In this document: positions 9,120 to 16,318 of the stretch, one piece after another
Numbering within the stretch: the stretch's first letter is position 1
Layout: each line of letters opens with the position of its first letter
Source of the DNA: Treponema rectale
GTDB lineage: Bacteria; Spirochaetota; Spirochaetia; Treponematales; Treponemataceae
Length of the DNA stretch: 64,000 bases
Assembly (NCBI RefSeq): GCF_014202035.1
Contig: NZ_JACHFR010000005.1
Location: 1-64,000 of the forward strand
Direction: 5' to 3'
Translations under genes and position numbers: made by a program
The notes under the pieces: generated by a model
Database searches by the model: none
What the model was told of the DNA's origin: nothing
The model's input: the letters and a program-made list of their open reading frames with translations, nothing else

Positions 9120-10763
9120 TTATTTTGTATTTGAAAGAACTTCTGAAATACTGAATGCGTGGTCACCGATTTTTTCAATCTGGCGTACAAGATCGATATA
9201 CAGAAGCTCAGCCTTAACGTCTGCTCCTTTTTCAAGACGTTTTCTGGCAACTTTTTTAAGGTGTTTCCTCTGTGCGTCTATTTCATTTTCAAGACTTGTT
9301 GCAAACTCAAGTTTTTCCGGTGGAAGAGGTTTGTTGATGTTGATGTGAATGAACTGCAGGAACTGTCGTGCAAGCTCTACATATGGAATAAGACGGTCTG
9401 TGTCTTCTGTCTTAAATTCCATTCCTTTATCAACAGATTTTTGAATAAGTTTGCCGGCTGCAAAACATTCATCTGACATTGCTTCAAGATCGTCTATAAT
9501 CTGAATCATGTTTGAAAGTCCGGCCCGTTCATCTTCTGTAATAGAAAGCTGTTCACAGTGTATGATGTAATTGATAATCTGTTCGTGCATCTGGTCGCAG
9601 TAATTTTCTTCTTCTTCAAGATATGGCATCTGTACTTTTACAAATTCTTCGTTGCGTTCAGTAAAGCCTATCTGCATCCGGTCAAACATCTGACTTACGA
9701 CATCAGTCATATTTGTAATTTCTTTTTCAACACGAAGTATGTGGGCGGCAGAACTTTCTTTTCCTGTTCCGATTTCATGGAAGTCCAGGTGATATTCTTT
9801 TGCAGAGTTAGATTTATCGTCTTTAATCACAAACTGTGCCAGTTTAACAATCTGATTTACAAAAGGAATGAAGATAATCGTGCTGATTGTTTTGAAAACT
9901 GTATGGAGCATTGAAATCTGAATTGCGATATTTGTACTTGGTGTCAGGAAAAGAACAAGTTTAAGGAACGGCTTAAAGAAGATAAGTGCTATTACATTTC
10001 CGGCAACGTTAAAGAATACGTGAATAAAAGCTGCACGTTTTGAATCACTGGTACTTCCCAAAGCTGCAAGAATGGCATCAATGGTAGAACCGATGTTGCT
10101 TCCTAGTGTCATGGCAGCTGCAACTTCCCAGGTAATGATTTTGTTGTAGGCCATGGTGATTACGATTGCAGAAAAAGCACTGGAAGAATGCATGAGGGCT
10201 GTGATTATTATGCCGATTCCAAAACTTAGAAGAATTGTGAATACACCCGGTTTCTGAAATTTTTCAAGAAAATCAAGATTTTCTGCATTGAAGGTAAAGC
10301 AGTCAGAAAGTCCTCCAAGTCCAAGAAACAGAAGACCGAATCCCATGACTGCAATGCCTAAATTTTTTAAACCGTTTTTCTTAACGAAGGTCATGAAGAA
10401 GCCGAGACCAAAGAGGGGAATGGCAAAGGAAGATATCTTAAAGTTAAATCCAAAGATGGAAACTATCCATGCGGTAACAGTAGTTCCGATGTTTGCACCG
10501 AAAATTACGCCTACTGACTGAGTAAGTGTAATAAGACCGGCATTTACGAAAGATACGACCATGACAGTTGTTGCACCGGAAGATTGAATTATCATCGTTA
10601 TGAAGATACCGGTGAACAGACCTATTATTCTGTTGCCTGTCATAAAGCCCAGCGCTTTTTTTAAGTGTCCGCCGGCGCTTTTCTGTACACCGTCACTCAT
10701 GAGTTTCATTCCGTAAAGAAGAAAACCGAGACTTCCTATTAATAATAAAATTCTGTCTGTCAT
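9120..10763 (-). CDS. Na/Pi-cotransporter family protein with PhoU-like tail
   Basis: A 547-aa membrane protein. The first ~310 residues hold two inverted Na/Pi-cotransporter repeats, marked by QSSGATTVMVVSFVNAGL near residue 60 and HSSSAFSAIVITMAY near residue 190. The last ~200 residues form helical PhoU-like domains, as in the YjbB/NptA-like family. It likely moves phosphate or another anion with sodium across the inner membrane. GAGG precedes the ATG at normal spacing. It is the last gene of a three-gene unit with the small membrane protein and the Nudix gene. Confidence 0.87.
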   Translation of the reverse strand: MTDRILLLIGSLGFLLYGMKLMSDGVQKSAGGHLKKALGFMTGNRIIGLFTGIFITMIIQSSGATTVMVVSFVNAGLITLTQSVGVIFGANIGTTVTAWIVSIFGFNFKISSFAIPLFGLGFFMTFVKKNGLKNLGIAVMGFGLLFLGLGGLSDCFTFNAENLDFLEKFQKPGVFTILLSFGIGIIITALMHSSSAFSAIVITMAYNKIITWEVAAAMTLGSNIGSTIDAILAALGSTSDSKRAAFIHVFFNVAGNVIALIFFKPFLKLVLFLTPSTNIAIQISMLHTVFKTISTIIFIPFVNQIVKLAQFVIKDDKSNSAKEYHLDFHEIGTGKESSAAHILRVEKEITNMTDVVSQMFDRMQIGFTERNEEFVKVQMPYLEEEENYCDQMHEQIINYIIHCEQLSITEDERAGLSNMIQIIDDLEAMSDECFAAGKLIQKSVDKGMEFKTEDTDRLIPYVELARQFLQFIHININKPLPPEKLEFATSLENEIDAQRKHLKKVARKRLEKGADVKAELLYIDLVRQIEKIGDHAFSISEVLSNTK

Positions 10764-10770
10764 ATTTACC

Positions 10771-11070
10771 TCAAAGTGTAGAGATTCTTTCTCTGAATAT
10801 GATTATTTCACCTAATATTCCGCAGGCACAGATTATTGTCAGTACAAATATTCTCAGCGGAATTAAAAAAGGCAGCACTTCAACTGCAAAGGAGAGTATT
10901 ATGCTGCCGGTGTAGCTTGATGTTTTTTTTGAAGGAAGTTTTCCCTGTAAGAGAAGATTCTTTTTTAGTCCGTTAATTTTTATAAGATAATAAATGAATG
11001 TACAGATGAATATAAAAAGACTTGCTGAACAGATTGTTAAAGCAGGATGATTGATTAAAAACTTAAGCAT
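10771..11070 (-). CDS. Small two- to three-helix membrane protein of unknown function
   Basis: A 99-aa protein with hydrophobic segments at about residues 8-30, 55-72 and 74-93, joined by a short basic linker. I do not recognise a family. It overlaps the end of the Nudix gene by 8 nt and ends 7 nt before the Na/Pi-cotransporter gene, so it is co-translated with both. This context makes a helper role for the transporter possible, but that is only inference. Confidence 0.7.
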   Translation of the reverse strand: MLKFLINHPALTICSASLFIFICTFIYYLIKINGLKKNLLLQGKLPSKKTSSYTGSIILSFAVEVLPFLIPLRIFVLTIICACGILGEIIIFRERISTL

Positions 11071-11590
11071 TTTTTTGTAACCAGCATAATAAAGATTTTT
11101 TTGCGGAACTGAATGCTAAAGGAAGATTCTGAATGTCATCCTCAGTTTTTATTTTTTTCCATACAAAAGACTGAACTTCAGTTTCCTGTGCTTTCAGCTG
11201 CATCTGTTCCGGCATGCCTGCTGAAAAAAATAAATCGCAGGTTTTGTAATGAATGTTTTTATATTCATAATCGTTTGGAAAACTGCAGACGTAGGTCAGG
11301 TTTTTTATGGAGAGTCCTGTTTCTTCCATACATTCCCGCTCTGCAGCCTGTTCTGCACTTTCGTCAGCGTTTGTAAATCCCCCGGGAAGTGCAAGATAAC
11401 CTTTGCGGGGTTCTTTAGCCCTGACTTCAAAAAGAACTTCATTCCCGGAATTATGAATTATTATTCCTACGGCACTGGCGGTATTGTTGTAAAGATCAAA
11501 ACCGCAGTCCGGGCACAGCCATTTTCTTCCGTTCATGAGAGTCTGAATATTCCGGCTTCCACACATAGGGCAAAATTTGAAGTCGTTCAT
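11063..11590 (-). CDS. Nudix hydrolase with N-terminal zinc ribbon
   Basis: A 175-aa Nudix protein. Two CxxC pairs near the N-terminus (CPMC and CPDC) form a zinc ribbon, followed by a Nudix box starting GGFTNADESAEQAAERE and ending MEETGLS. Such enzymes cleave nucleoside diphosphates linked to another moiety. It is related to, but shorter than, NudC and lacks the SQPWPFP motif, so the substrate is uncertain. The promoter's -10 box ends 7 nt before the ATG and there is no ribosome-binding site, so the transcript should be leaderless. It is first in an operon with a small membrane protein and a Na/Pi-cotransporter. Confidence 0.82.
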   Translation of the reverse strand: MNDFKFCPMCGSRNIQTLMNGRKWLCPDCGFDLYNNTASAVGIIIHNSGNEVLFEVRAKEPRKGYLALPGGFTNADESAEQAAERECMEETGLSIKNLTYVCSFPNDYEYKNIHYKTCDLFFSAGMPEQMQLKAQETEVQSFVWKKIKTEDDIQNLPLAFSSAKKSLLCWLQKNA

Positions 11591-11597
11591 GGCAGAA

Positions 11598-11626
11598 AGT
11601 ATAGCGAAAATTTTACAAAATGTAAA
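11598..11626 (-). promoter_or_regulatory. Leaderless promoter of the Nudix operon
   Basis: Read on the minus strand: TTTACA, a 17-nt spacer and TATACT, with the ATG exactly 7 nt after the -10 box. Confidence 0.78.
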
Positions 11627-11632
11627 ATATAA

Positions 11633-11661
11633 GTGCTGTATTTAGATTTATGGTGTATAAT
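11633..11661 (+). promoter_or_regulatory. Probable near-leaderless promoter of the acyl-CoA synthetase gene
   Basis: A perfect TATAAT at 11656-11661 with a weak -35 (GTGCTG) 17 nt upstream. The ATG at 11671 is 9 nt after the -10 box and has no ribosome-binding site. It is divergent from the Nudix promoter and the two are only a few bases apart. Confidence 0.55.
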
Positions 11662-11670
11662 AATACTGCT

Positions 11671-13314
11671 ATGCCTATTACAAAATATTTGGAAAAAAAT
11701 GCAGAATTGTATGCAAATGACTGTGCCCTTGTTGAATTAAATCCAGAAATGAGAGAAACAAGGCGTATTACCTGGAAAGAGTATGAATTGACTCAGCCTG
11801 AACCTAACTTGCCTTACCGCCGGGAAATAAGCTGGCATATTTTTAATGAAAAGGCAAACCGCTGTGCTCATTATCTTCTTGAGCGCGGGGTCAGGAAAGG
11901 AGATAAAGTCGGTATCCTGATGATGAACTGTCTGGAATGGCTTCCGATTTATTTTGGAATATTAAAGACCGGAGCTCTTGCGGTTCCACTTAATTTCAGA
12001 TATGCATCTGATGAGATTGAATATTGTCTTAATCTTGCAGACATTTCAGTTTTGTTTTTTGGACCTGAGTTTATAGGACGTCTTGAAGCAATTTCTGAAA
12101 AAATCATGCAGCACCGCCTTCTTATTTTTGTAGGGGAAGGAATTGCTCCAACTTTTTCGGAAAGCTATTTCATGTCGGCAATGAATTATTCCTCAGCAAA
12201 TCTTGATGTTGAAATTTCAGATGATGATGACGGTGCGATTTATTTCAGTTCCGGAACAACTGGATTTCCTAAGGCTATTCTTCATAAACACCGCGCCCTG
12301 ATGCATTCTGCGGCTGTTGAACAGAAACATCACGGTCAGACTAAGGATGATGTTTTTCTTTGTATTCCGCCTCTTTATCATACCGGTGCAAAAATGCACT
12401 GGTTCGGTTCGCTTATAAGCGGAGGAAAAGCGGTTCTGCTCAGGGGAACAAAACCTGAAACGGTTTTAAAAGCTGTTTCTGATGAACGCTGTACAATTGT
12501 ATGGCTTCTTGTTCCGTGGGCACAGGATATTCTTGATGCACTTGACCGCGGAGAATTGAAGATTTCTGATTATCATCTGGAGCAGTGGCGCCTGATGCAT
12601 ATAGGAGCTCAGCCGGTTCCTAAAAAACTGATTGAGGACTGGAAGAAATATTTTCCTCATCATGACTATGATACAAACTATGGTCTTTCTGAAAGTATTG
12701 GGCCGGGGTGTGTTCATCTTGGAATTGGCAATACTCATAAAATCGGTGCTATTGGAATTGCCGGATATGGCTGGCAGGTGAAGATTGTAGATGAAAAAAG
12801 AAAGGAAGTTGCTCAGGGACAGGTAGGGGAACTTGCCGTTAAGGGACCTGGCGTAATGGTATGCTACTATAAAAATCCTGAAGCTACGGCTGAAGTAATG
12901 GATAATGACGGCTGGCTTTATACCGGTGATATGGCTCAGATGGACAATGACGGATTTATTTATCTGGTTGACCGTAAAAAGGATGTAATTATTACCGGCG
13001 GAGAAAATCTTTATCCTGTCCAGATTGAAGACTTCCTTCATAAAATGGAAGCTGTAAAGGATGTTGCCGTTATCGGACTTGCTGATAAACGTCTTGGAGA
13101 AATTGCTGCAGCTGTTATTGAAGTAAAGCAGGGATTTAAGTGTACTGAAGAAGATGTAAATAATTTCTGTATGGCACTTCCAAAATATAAGAGACCGAGA
13201 AAAATTATTTTTGCTCCGGTTCCGAGAAATCCTACCGGAAAGATTGAAAAACCTAAACTCAGGGAGATGTATAGAACTGAAGATCCGTTTGCAAGCATGA
13301 CAAGCGGTGAGTAA
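11671..13314 (+). CDS. AMP-dependent acyl-CoA synthetase (long-chain type)
   Basis: Activates a carboxylic acid to acyl-AMP and then acyl-CoA in the cytosol. The 547-aa protein has the A3 phosphate-binding loop YFSSGTTGFPKA near residue 195, the YGLSES A5 motif, YTGDMAQMD, the hinge DRKKDVIITGGENLYP and the C-terminal catalytic lysine region NPTGKIEKPKL. The start at 11671 is preferred because the in-frame ATG at 11650 lies upstream of the promoter -10 box. The substrate (medium-chain, long-chain or aryl acid) cannot be told from the sequence. Confidence 0.86.
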   Translation: MPITKYLEKNAELYANDCALVELNPEMRETRRITWKEYELTQPEPNLPYRREISWHIFNEKANRCAHYLLERGVRKGDKVGILMMNCLEWLPIYFGILKTGALAVPLNFRYASDEIEYCLNLADISVLFFGPEFIGRLEAISEKIMQHRLLIFVGEGIAPTFSESYFMSAMNYSSANLDVEISDDDDGAIYFSSGTTGFPKAILHKHRALMHSAAVEQKHHGQTKDDVFLCIPPLYHTGAKMHWFGSLISGGKAVLLRGTKPETVLKAVSDERCTIVWLLVPWAQDILDALDRGELKISDYHLEQWRLMHIGAQPVPKKLIEDWKKYFPHHDYDTNYGLSESIGPGCVHLGIGNTHKIGAIGIAGYGWQVKIVDEKRKEVAQGQVGELAVKGPGVMVCYYKNPEATAEVMDNDGWLYTGDMAQMDNDGFIYLVDRKKDVIITGGENLYPVQIEDFLHKMEAVKDVAVIGLADKRLGEIAAAVIEVKQGFKCTEEDVNNFCMALPKYKRPRKIIFAPVPRNPTGKIEKPKLREMYRTEDPFASMTSGE

Positions 13315-13329
13315 AAGAATAAAAAAAGA

Positions 13330-13374
13330 AAGGCTTTAAGATGCAGGAAGTAAATGCATCTTAAAGCCTTTTTT
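13330..13374 (+). terminator. Terminator of the acyl-CoA synthetase gene
   Basis: A 16-bp perfect stem (AAGGCTTTAAGATGCA with its complement) and a 9-nt loop, followed by a short T-run. An A-run on the left makes it potentially bidirectional. Confidence 0.88.
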
Positions 13375-13420
13375 GTTTATGGATTAATTAAGGGGCTGAC
13401 CAATAAGTTTAAAAACTGTC

Positions 13421-13443
13421 ATTTTCGGGTTCGACCCGAAAAT
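13421..13443. repeat. Perfect palindrome in a convergent intergenic region
   Basis: ATTTTCGGGT, a TCG loop and ACCCGAAAAT. It lies between the acyl-CoA synthetase terminator and the 76-bp dispersed repeat. No clear T-run follows. The 13315-13622 interval has no gene and consists of this hairpin, the terminator and two repeat types. Confidence 0.6.
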
Positions 13444-13455
13444 CTATTTAATTAC

Positions 13456-13531
13456 AATACGTCGAGTCAAGGCACGCTAACGCTTAAAGCCTTGACACAG
13501 CCGTTTTTAGGTTTGTACTACCCCCTCAATA
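13456..13531 (+). repeat. 76-bp dispersed repeat, copy A
   Basis: Nearly identical to the reverse complement of 26601-26677. It contains an internal inverted repeat GTCAAGGC/GCCTTGAC and ends in TACTACCCCCTCAATA. Both copies lie in convergent intergenic regions downstream of terminators. Confidence 0.85.
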
Positions 13532-13537
13532 CAAGAG

Positions 13538-13611
13538 ATTGCCGCATCAAGTGCGGCAATGACAGGCTGTCGAGTGCGGCAATGACAGGGTGTCGAGCAC
13601 GGCAATGACTC
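13538..13611 (+). repeat. Palindrome plus 23-bp tandem repeats
   Basis: ATTGCCGCA-TCAAG-TGCGGCAAT forms a perfect hairpin. Its right arm begins a 23-bp unit repeated at 13552-13574 and 13575-13597, with a partial third unit at 13598-13611. It resembles small GC-rich dispersed palindromes common in bacterial intergenic DNA. Confidence 0.75.
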
Positions 13612-13622
13612 ATACTTATTGG

Positions 13623-14204
13623 TTATCCCCTTCCAAGCTTGAATGCAGCTTTGTTAACCTCAAGAAACTGCGGTTTTACAAGTTTTTCGATTGCAGACAG
13701 CCAGGCTTCTTCTGAAAAATCCATGTATTTTGAAAGCCTTCCCATGAGAACTATGTTTACTGCTTTTGCAGTTCCTGCTTTCTGTGCAAGAGTAAGACAG
13801 TCTAAAGCATCAACCTTAAAACCTTCAGCTTTCATTGTTTCTTCAAGGTTTTCCGGGTATTCTGCAGCTCCAGTGATGACAGGCATAGGATCAATTTTCT
13901 GTGTGTTAACGACAATCTGTCCGTCTGATTTTAAGTATTCTGTGTAGCGGGCTGCTTCAAGAAGTTCAAAGGATACGATAAAGTCTGCTTCTCCTTTATC
14001 AACTATAGGTGAATATACTTTGTCTCCATAACGTACGTAAGTAACAACAGAACCGCCTCTCTGGCTCATTCCGTGAACTTCACTTACTTTTACGTCGAAA
14101 CCTGCATCGAGCAGTACCTGTCCTAAAGTTTTAGATGCAAGCAGTGCTCCCTGACCGCCGACACCAACTATCATTATATTTTTTACCATAGTTTTAATCT
14201 CCAT
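13623..14204 (-). CDS. iorB: Indolepyruvate:ferredoxin oxidoreductase beta subunit
   Basis: Gamma-domain subunit of the TPP-dependent 2-oxoacid:ferredoxin oxidoreductase that converts aryl pyruvates plus CoA to aryl-acetyl-CoA, CO2 and reduced ferredoxin. The 193-aa protein starts with the family motif IMIVGVGGQGALLASKTLG and contains SQRGGSVVTYVRYG, both typical of IorB. It follows iorA with a 10-nt gap. Two starts are possible: 14204, used here, and 14189 (MVKNIM), which has GGAG at good spacing and matches the usual family start. Confidence 0.9.
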   Translation of the reverse strand: MEIKTMVKNIMIVGVGGQGALLASKTLGQVLLDAGFDVKVSEVHGMSQRGGSVVTYVRYGDKVYSPIVDKGEADFIVSFELLEAARYTEYLKSDGQIVVNTQKIDPMPVITGAAEYPENLEETMKAEGFKVDALDCLTLAQKAGTAKAVNIVLMGRLSKYMDFSEEAWLSAIEKLVKPQFLEVNKAAFKLGRG

Positions 14205-14214
14205 ACTGCCTTAT

Positions 14215-15996
14215 TTAGTTTTTTGAGGTGCCTTTTAATGCATCGAATTTACACATCTGTGAACATACGCCGCAGCCTACACAGAGAGTGCTGTCAATTT
14301 TTGCTTTTCCGTTTTTCATTGCGATGGCAGGACAGCCTATTTTCATACACATTTTGCAGGAACGGCACTTTGCTTCATCAACAACAAGGGGCGGATTGTG
14401 TTTTACTTCTTTAAGAAGGGCACATGGTCTTCGGCTTATGATAAGGCTTGGTTCTTCAACTTCAATTTCTTCTTTTACGGCCTGTTCACATTCAGCCATG
14501 TTGTATGGATCTACTACACGGACTCTGTTGATTCCCATTGCACGGGCAAGAGCTTCAAGATTTACTTTGCCTGCCGGATCTCCGTAAAGATTTTTTCCGG
14601 TTGTAGGATTCTGCTGATGACCTGTCATACCGGTTATTGAATTGTCGAGAATGATAACTGTTGAGTTTGACTGGTTGTAGGCAATGCTTGCAAGACCTGT
14701 CATTCCGGAATGCATGAAGGTTGAGTCTCCGATTACGGCAACTGATTTTTTCTCATGATCTGCTCCGGTTGATTTATTCCATCCGTGAAGTCCTGAGAAT
14801 GAAGCACCCATACAGAGGGTTACATCCATTGCTGAAAGTGGTGCAACTGAACCTAAGGTGTAGCATCCGATGTCTCCGAATACAGTTACTTTAAGTTTGT
14901 TCAGTGCATAGAACATTCCGCGGTGAGGACATCCTGCACACATAATCGGAGGGCGTACAGGAATGTTTATGTTAAGTTTTTTTCCTGAATGAACTTCTTT
15001 TTTGAATGCTGCTGCTACAATATTCTGACTGAATTCTCCGCATATCGGAAGGATGTCTTTTCCGTAAATCTTTATTCCAAGTTCAAGACCACGGCAGAAC
15101 TGCTCGATGATCGGATCAAGTTCTTCAACAATGATAAGGGCTTCAAGACCTTTTGCAAAGTTCCGGATCATGTTTGCAGGAAGAGGATTAACCATTCCCA
15201 GCTTAAGAATGTTTACGCTGTCTCCGAGAATTTCTTTTACATACTGATAGCTTGTAGAAGAAGTAATGATACCGATTTTTGAAGCAGGTACATCAAATAT
15301 TTTTTCTGAGCCTGAACCGGATGCTTTTTCTATGCGGTTAATTCCGCTTGTTTCGCTCCATGCCTCAATGTCCTTCATTCTCTGTTCAACAAAAGGATGA
15401 CGTCTGATTGCATTTGCAGGAGCCATTACGTATTTCTGAATGTTTTTTTCGTAAGCTTTGTGTTCAGGAACTTTGCGTTCTGCTGTATCAGTGATGCTCT
15501 GACTGTGGGCAACACGGGTACACATTTTGTATAAAACAGGTGTATCGAATTTTTCGCTGAGTTCAAAAGCAAGGGCAGCAAAATTACGTGCATCCTCAGA
15601 GTCGCTTGGTTCAATCATAGGAACTTTTGCTGCTATTGCATGATGGCGGCTGTCCTGTTCATTCTGAGATGAGTGCATTCCCGGATCATCTGCAACACCG
15701 ATGACGAGACCTGCATTAACACCGGTGTAGCTCATCGTATAAAGAGGATCTGCTGCAACGTTAAGTCCTACGTGTTTCATTCCGCAGAAAGCACGTCTTC
15801 CGGCAAGACAGGCACCGAATGCTGATTCCATTGCTACTTTTTCATTAGGAGCCCATTCACAGTAAAGTTCTTTGAATTTTGCAGCTTCTTCTGTGATTTC
15901 TGTACTTGGTGTTCCGGGATAACTTGAAATGAATTCACAGCCTGCTTCGTAAAGACCTCTGGCTGCTGCGGCATTTCCTAGCATTAATTGTTTCAT
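14215..15996 (-). CDS. iorA: Indolepyruvate:ferredoxin oxidoreductase alpha subunit
   Basis: Catalytic TPP-binding subunit of IOR, which oxidatively decarboxylates indolepyruvate and related aromatic 2-oxoacids made by transamination of Trp, Phe and Tyr. The 593-aa protein has the N-terminal pyrimidine-binding domain (SSYPGTPSTEI), a TPP pyrophosphate domain with GDIGCYTLG and GDSTFMHSG, and a C-terminal ferredoxin domain with two CxxCxxC-type clusters (CRSCKMCMKIGCP and CVGCGVCSQMC). GAGG lies about 9 nt before the ATG. It forms an operon with iorB. Reduced ferredoxin would feed hydrogen or NADH formation in a fermenting cell. Confidence 0.92.
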   Translation of the reverse strand: MKQLMLGNAAAARGLYEAGCEFISSYPGTPSTEITEEAAKFKELYCEWAPNEKVAMESAFGACLAGRRAFCGMKHVGLNVAADPLYTMSYTGVNAGLVIGVADDPGMHSSQNEQDSRHHAIAAKVPMIEPSDSEDARNFAALAFELSEKFDTPVLYKMCTRVAHSQSITDTAERKVPEHKAYEKNIQKYVMAPANAIRRHPFVEQRMKDIEAWSETSGINRIEKASGSGSEKIFDVPASKIGIITSSTSYQYVKEILGDSVNILKLGMVNPLPANMIRNFAKGLEALIIVEELDPIIEQFCRGLELGIKIYGKDILPICGEFSQNIVAAAFKKEVHSGKKLNINIPVRPPIMCAGCPHRGMFYALNKLKVTVFGDIGCYTLGSVAPLSAMDVTLCMGASFSGLHGWNKSTGADHEKKSVAVIGDSTFMHSGMTGLASIAYNQSNSTVIILDNSITGMTGHQQNPTTGKNLYGDPAGKVNLEALARAMGINRVRVVDPYNMAECEQAVKEEIEVEEPSLIISRRPCALLKEVKHNPPLVVDEAKCRSCKMCMKIGCPAIAMKNGKAKIDSTLCVGCGVCSQMCKFDALKGTSKN

Positions 15997-16067
15997 TTTT
16001 TTCTAACCTCGAATTTTTTTGAAAAAAGAAAAACTTTCTGTTTAATTATAAAATGATTTTTTAGGGC

Positions 16068-16102
16068 ATCTCTAAAATTCATTCAGGAGGATTTTTAGAG
16101 AT
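16068..16102 (-). promoter_or_regulatory. Leader hairpin of iorAB
   Basis: ATCTCTAAAA and TTTTAGAGAT form a perfect 10-bp stem around a 15-nt loop that contains a Shine-Dalgarno-like complement. It lies just after the likely transcription start and about 70 nt before iorA. No T-run follows, so it is not an obvious terminator. Confidence 0.5.
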
Positions 16103-16109
16103 ACTGCCA

Positions 16110-16139
16110 ATTATAACATAAGGGTGTTTTTTTTGTCAG
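16110..16139 (-). promoter_or_regulatory. Promoter of iorAB
   Basis: On the minus strand: CTGACA, an 18-nt spacer and a perfect TATAAT. It gives a leader of about 105 nt that includes the 16068-16102 hairpin. Confidence 0.65.
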
Positions 16140-16214
16140 TACGGAGAGTCTGTTGTCTATGTATTTAAGCTAATATATAGAAGAAAAAATAATTTTTTTT
16201 AATATTACTTCTAC

Positions 16215-16243
16215 TTCCCATAAGCGTAAAAAAATGCTACATT
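16215..16243 (+). promoter_or_regulatory. Promoter of asnB-carA
   Basis: TTCCCA, a 17-nt spacer and TACATT. The expected transcription start (16249-16251) coincides with the first bases of the GTCGATGGCGAC leader element. Confidence 0.55.
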
Positions 16244-16249
16244 GAAAAA

Positions 16250-16292
16250 GTCGATGGCGACTTCGTATTTAGCGGAGTCGCCATTTTTTTTT
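16250..16292 (+). promoter_or_regulatory. Leader attenuator of asnB-carA (GTCGATGG element)
   Basis: The leader opens with GTCGATGGCGAC. ATGGCGACT at 16254-16262 pairs with AGTCGCCAT at 16276-16284, followed by nine T, forming a textbook intrinsic terminator 27 nt before the asnB start. A competing small hairpin, GTCG-ATGG-CGAC, would use the same 5' arm. The element is nearly the same as that before carB (21514-21559). Confidence 0.75.
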
Positions 16293-16318
16293 GCCAAAAT
16301 TTAAGGAGCGCTGATAGG

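Noticed and set aside
13538-13611. Short tandem repeats as a CRISPR array
   Set aside because: The units are contiguous with no unique spacers, number only two and a half, and no cas genes are present.
16250-16292. Known glutamine riboswitch (glnA RNA or Downstream-peptide motif)
   Set aside because: The hallmark three-helix junction and conserved boxes of those RNAs are absent; the leader is a single short hairpin.
16141-16318. T-box leader for asnB
   Set aside because: No T-box TGGNACCGCG sequence or specifier loop is present, and transcription seems to start only about 70 nt before the gene.
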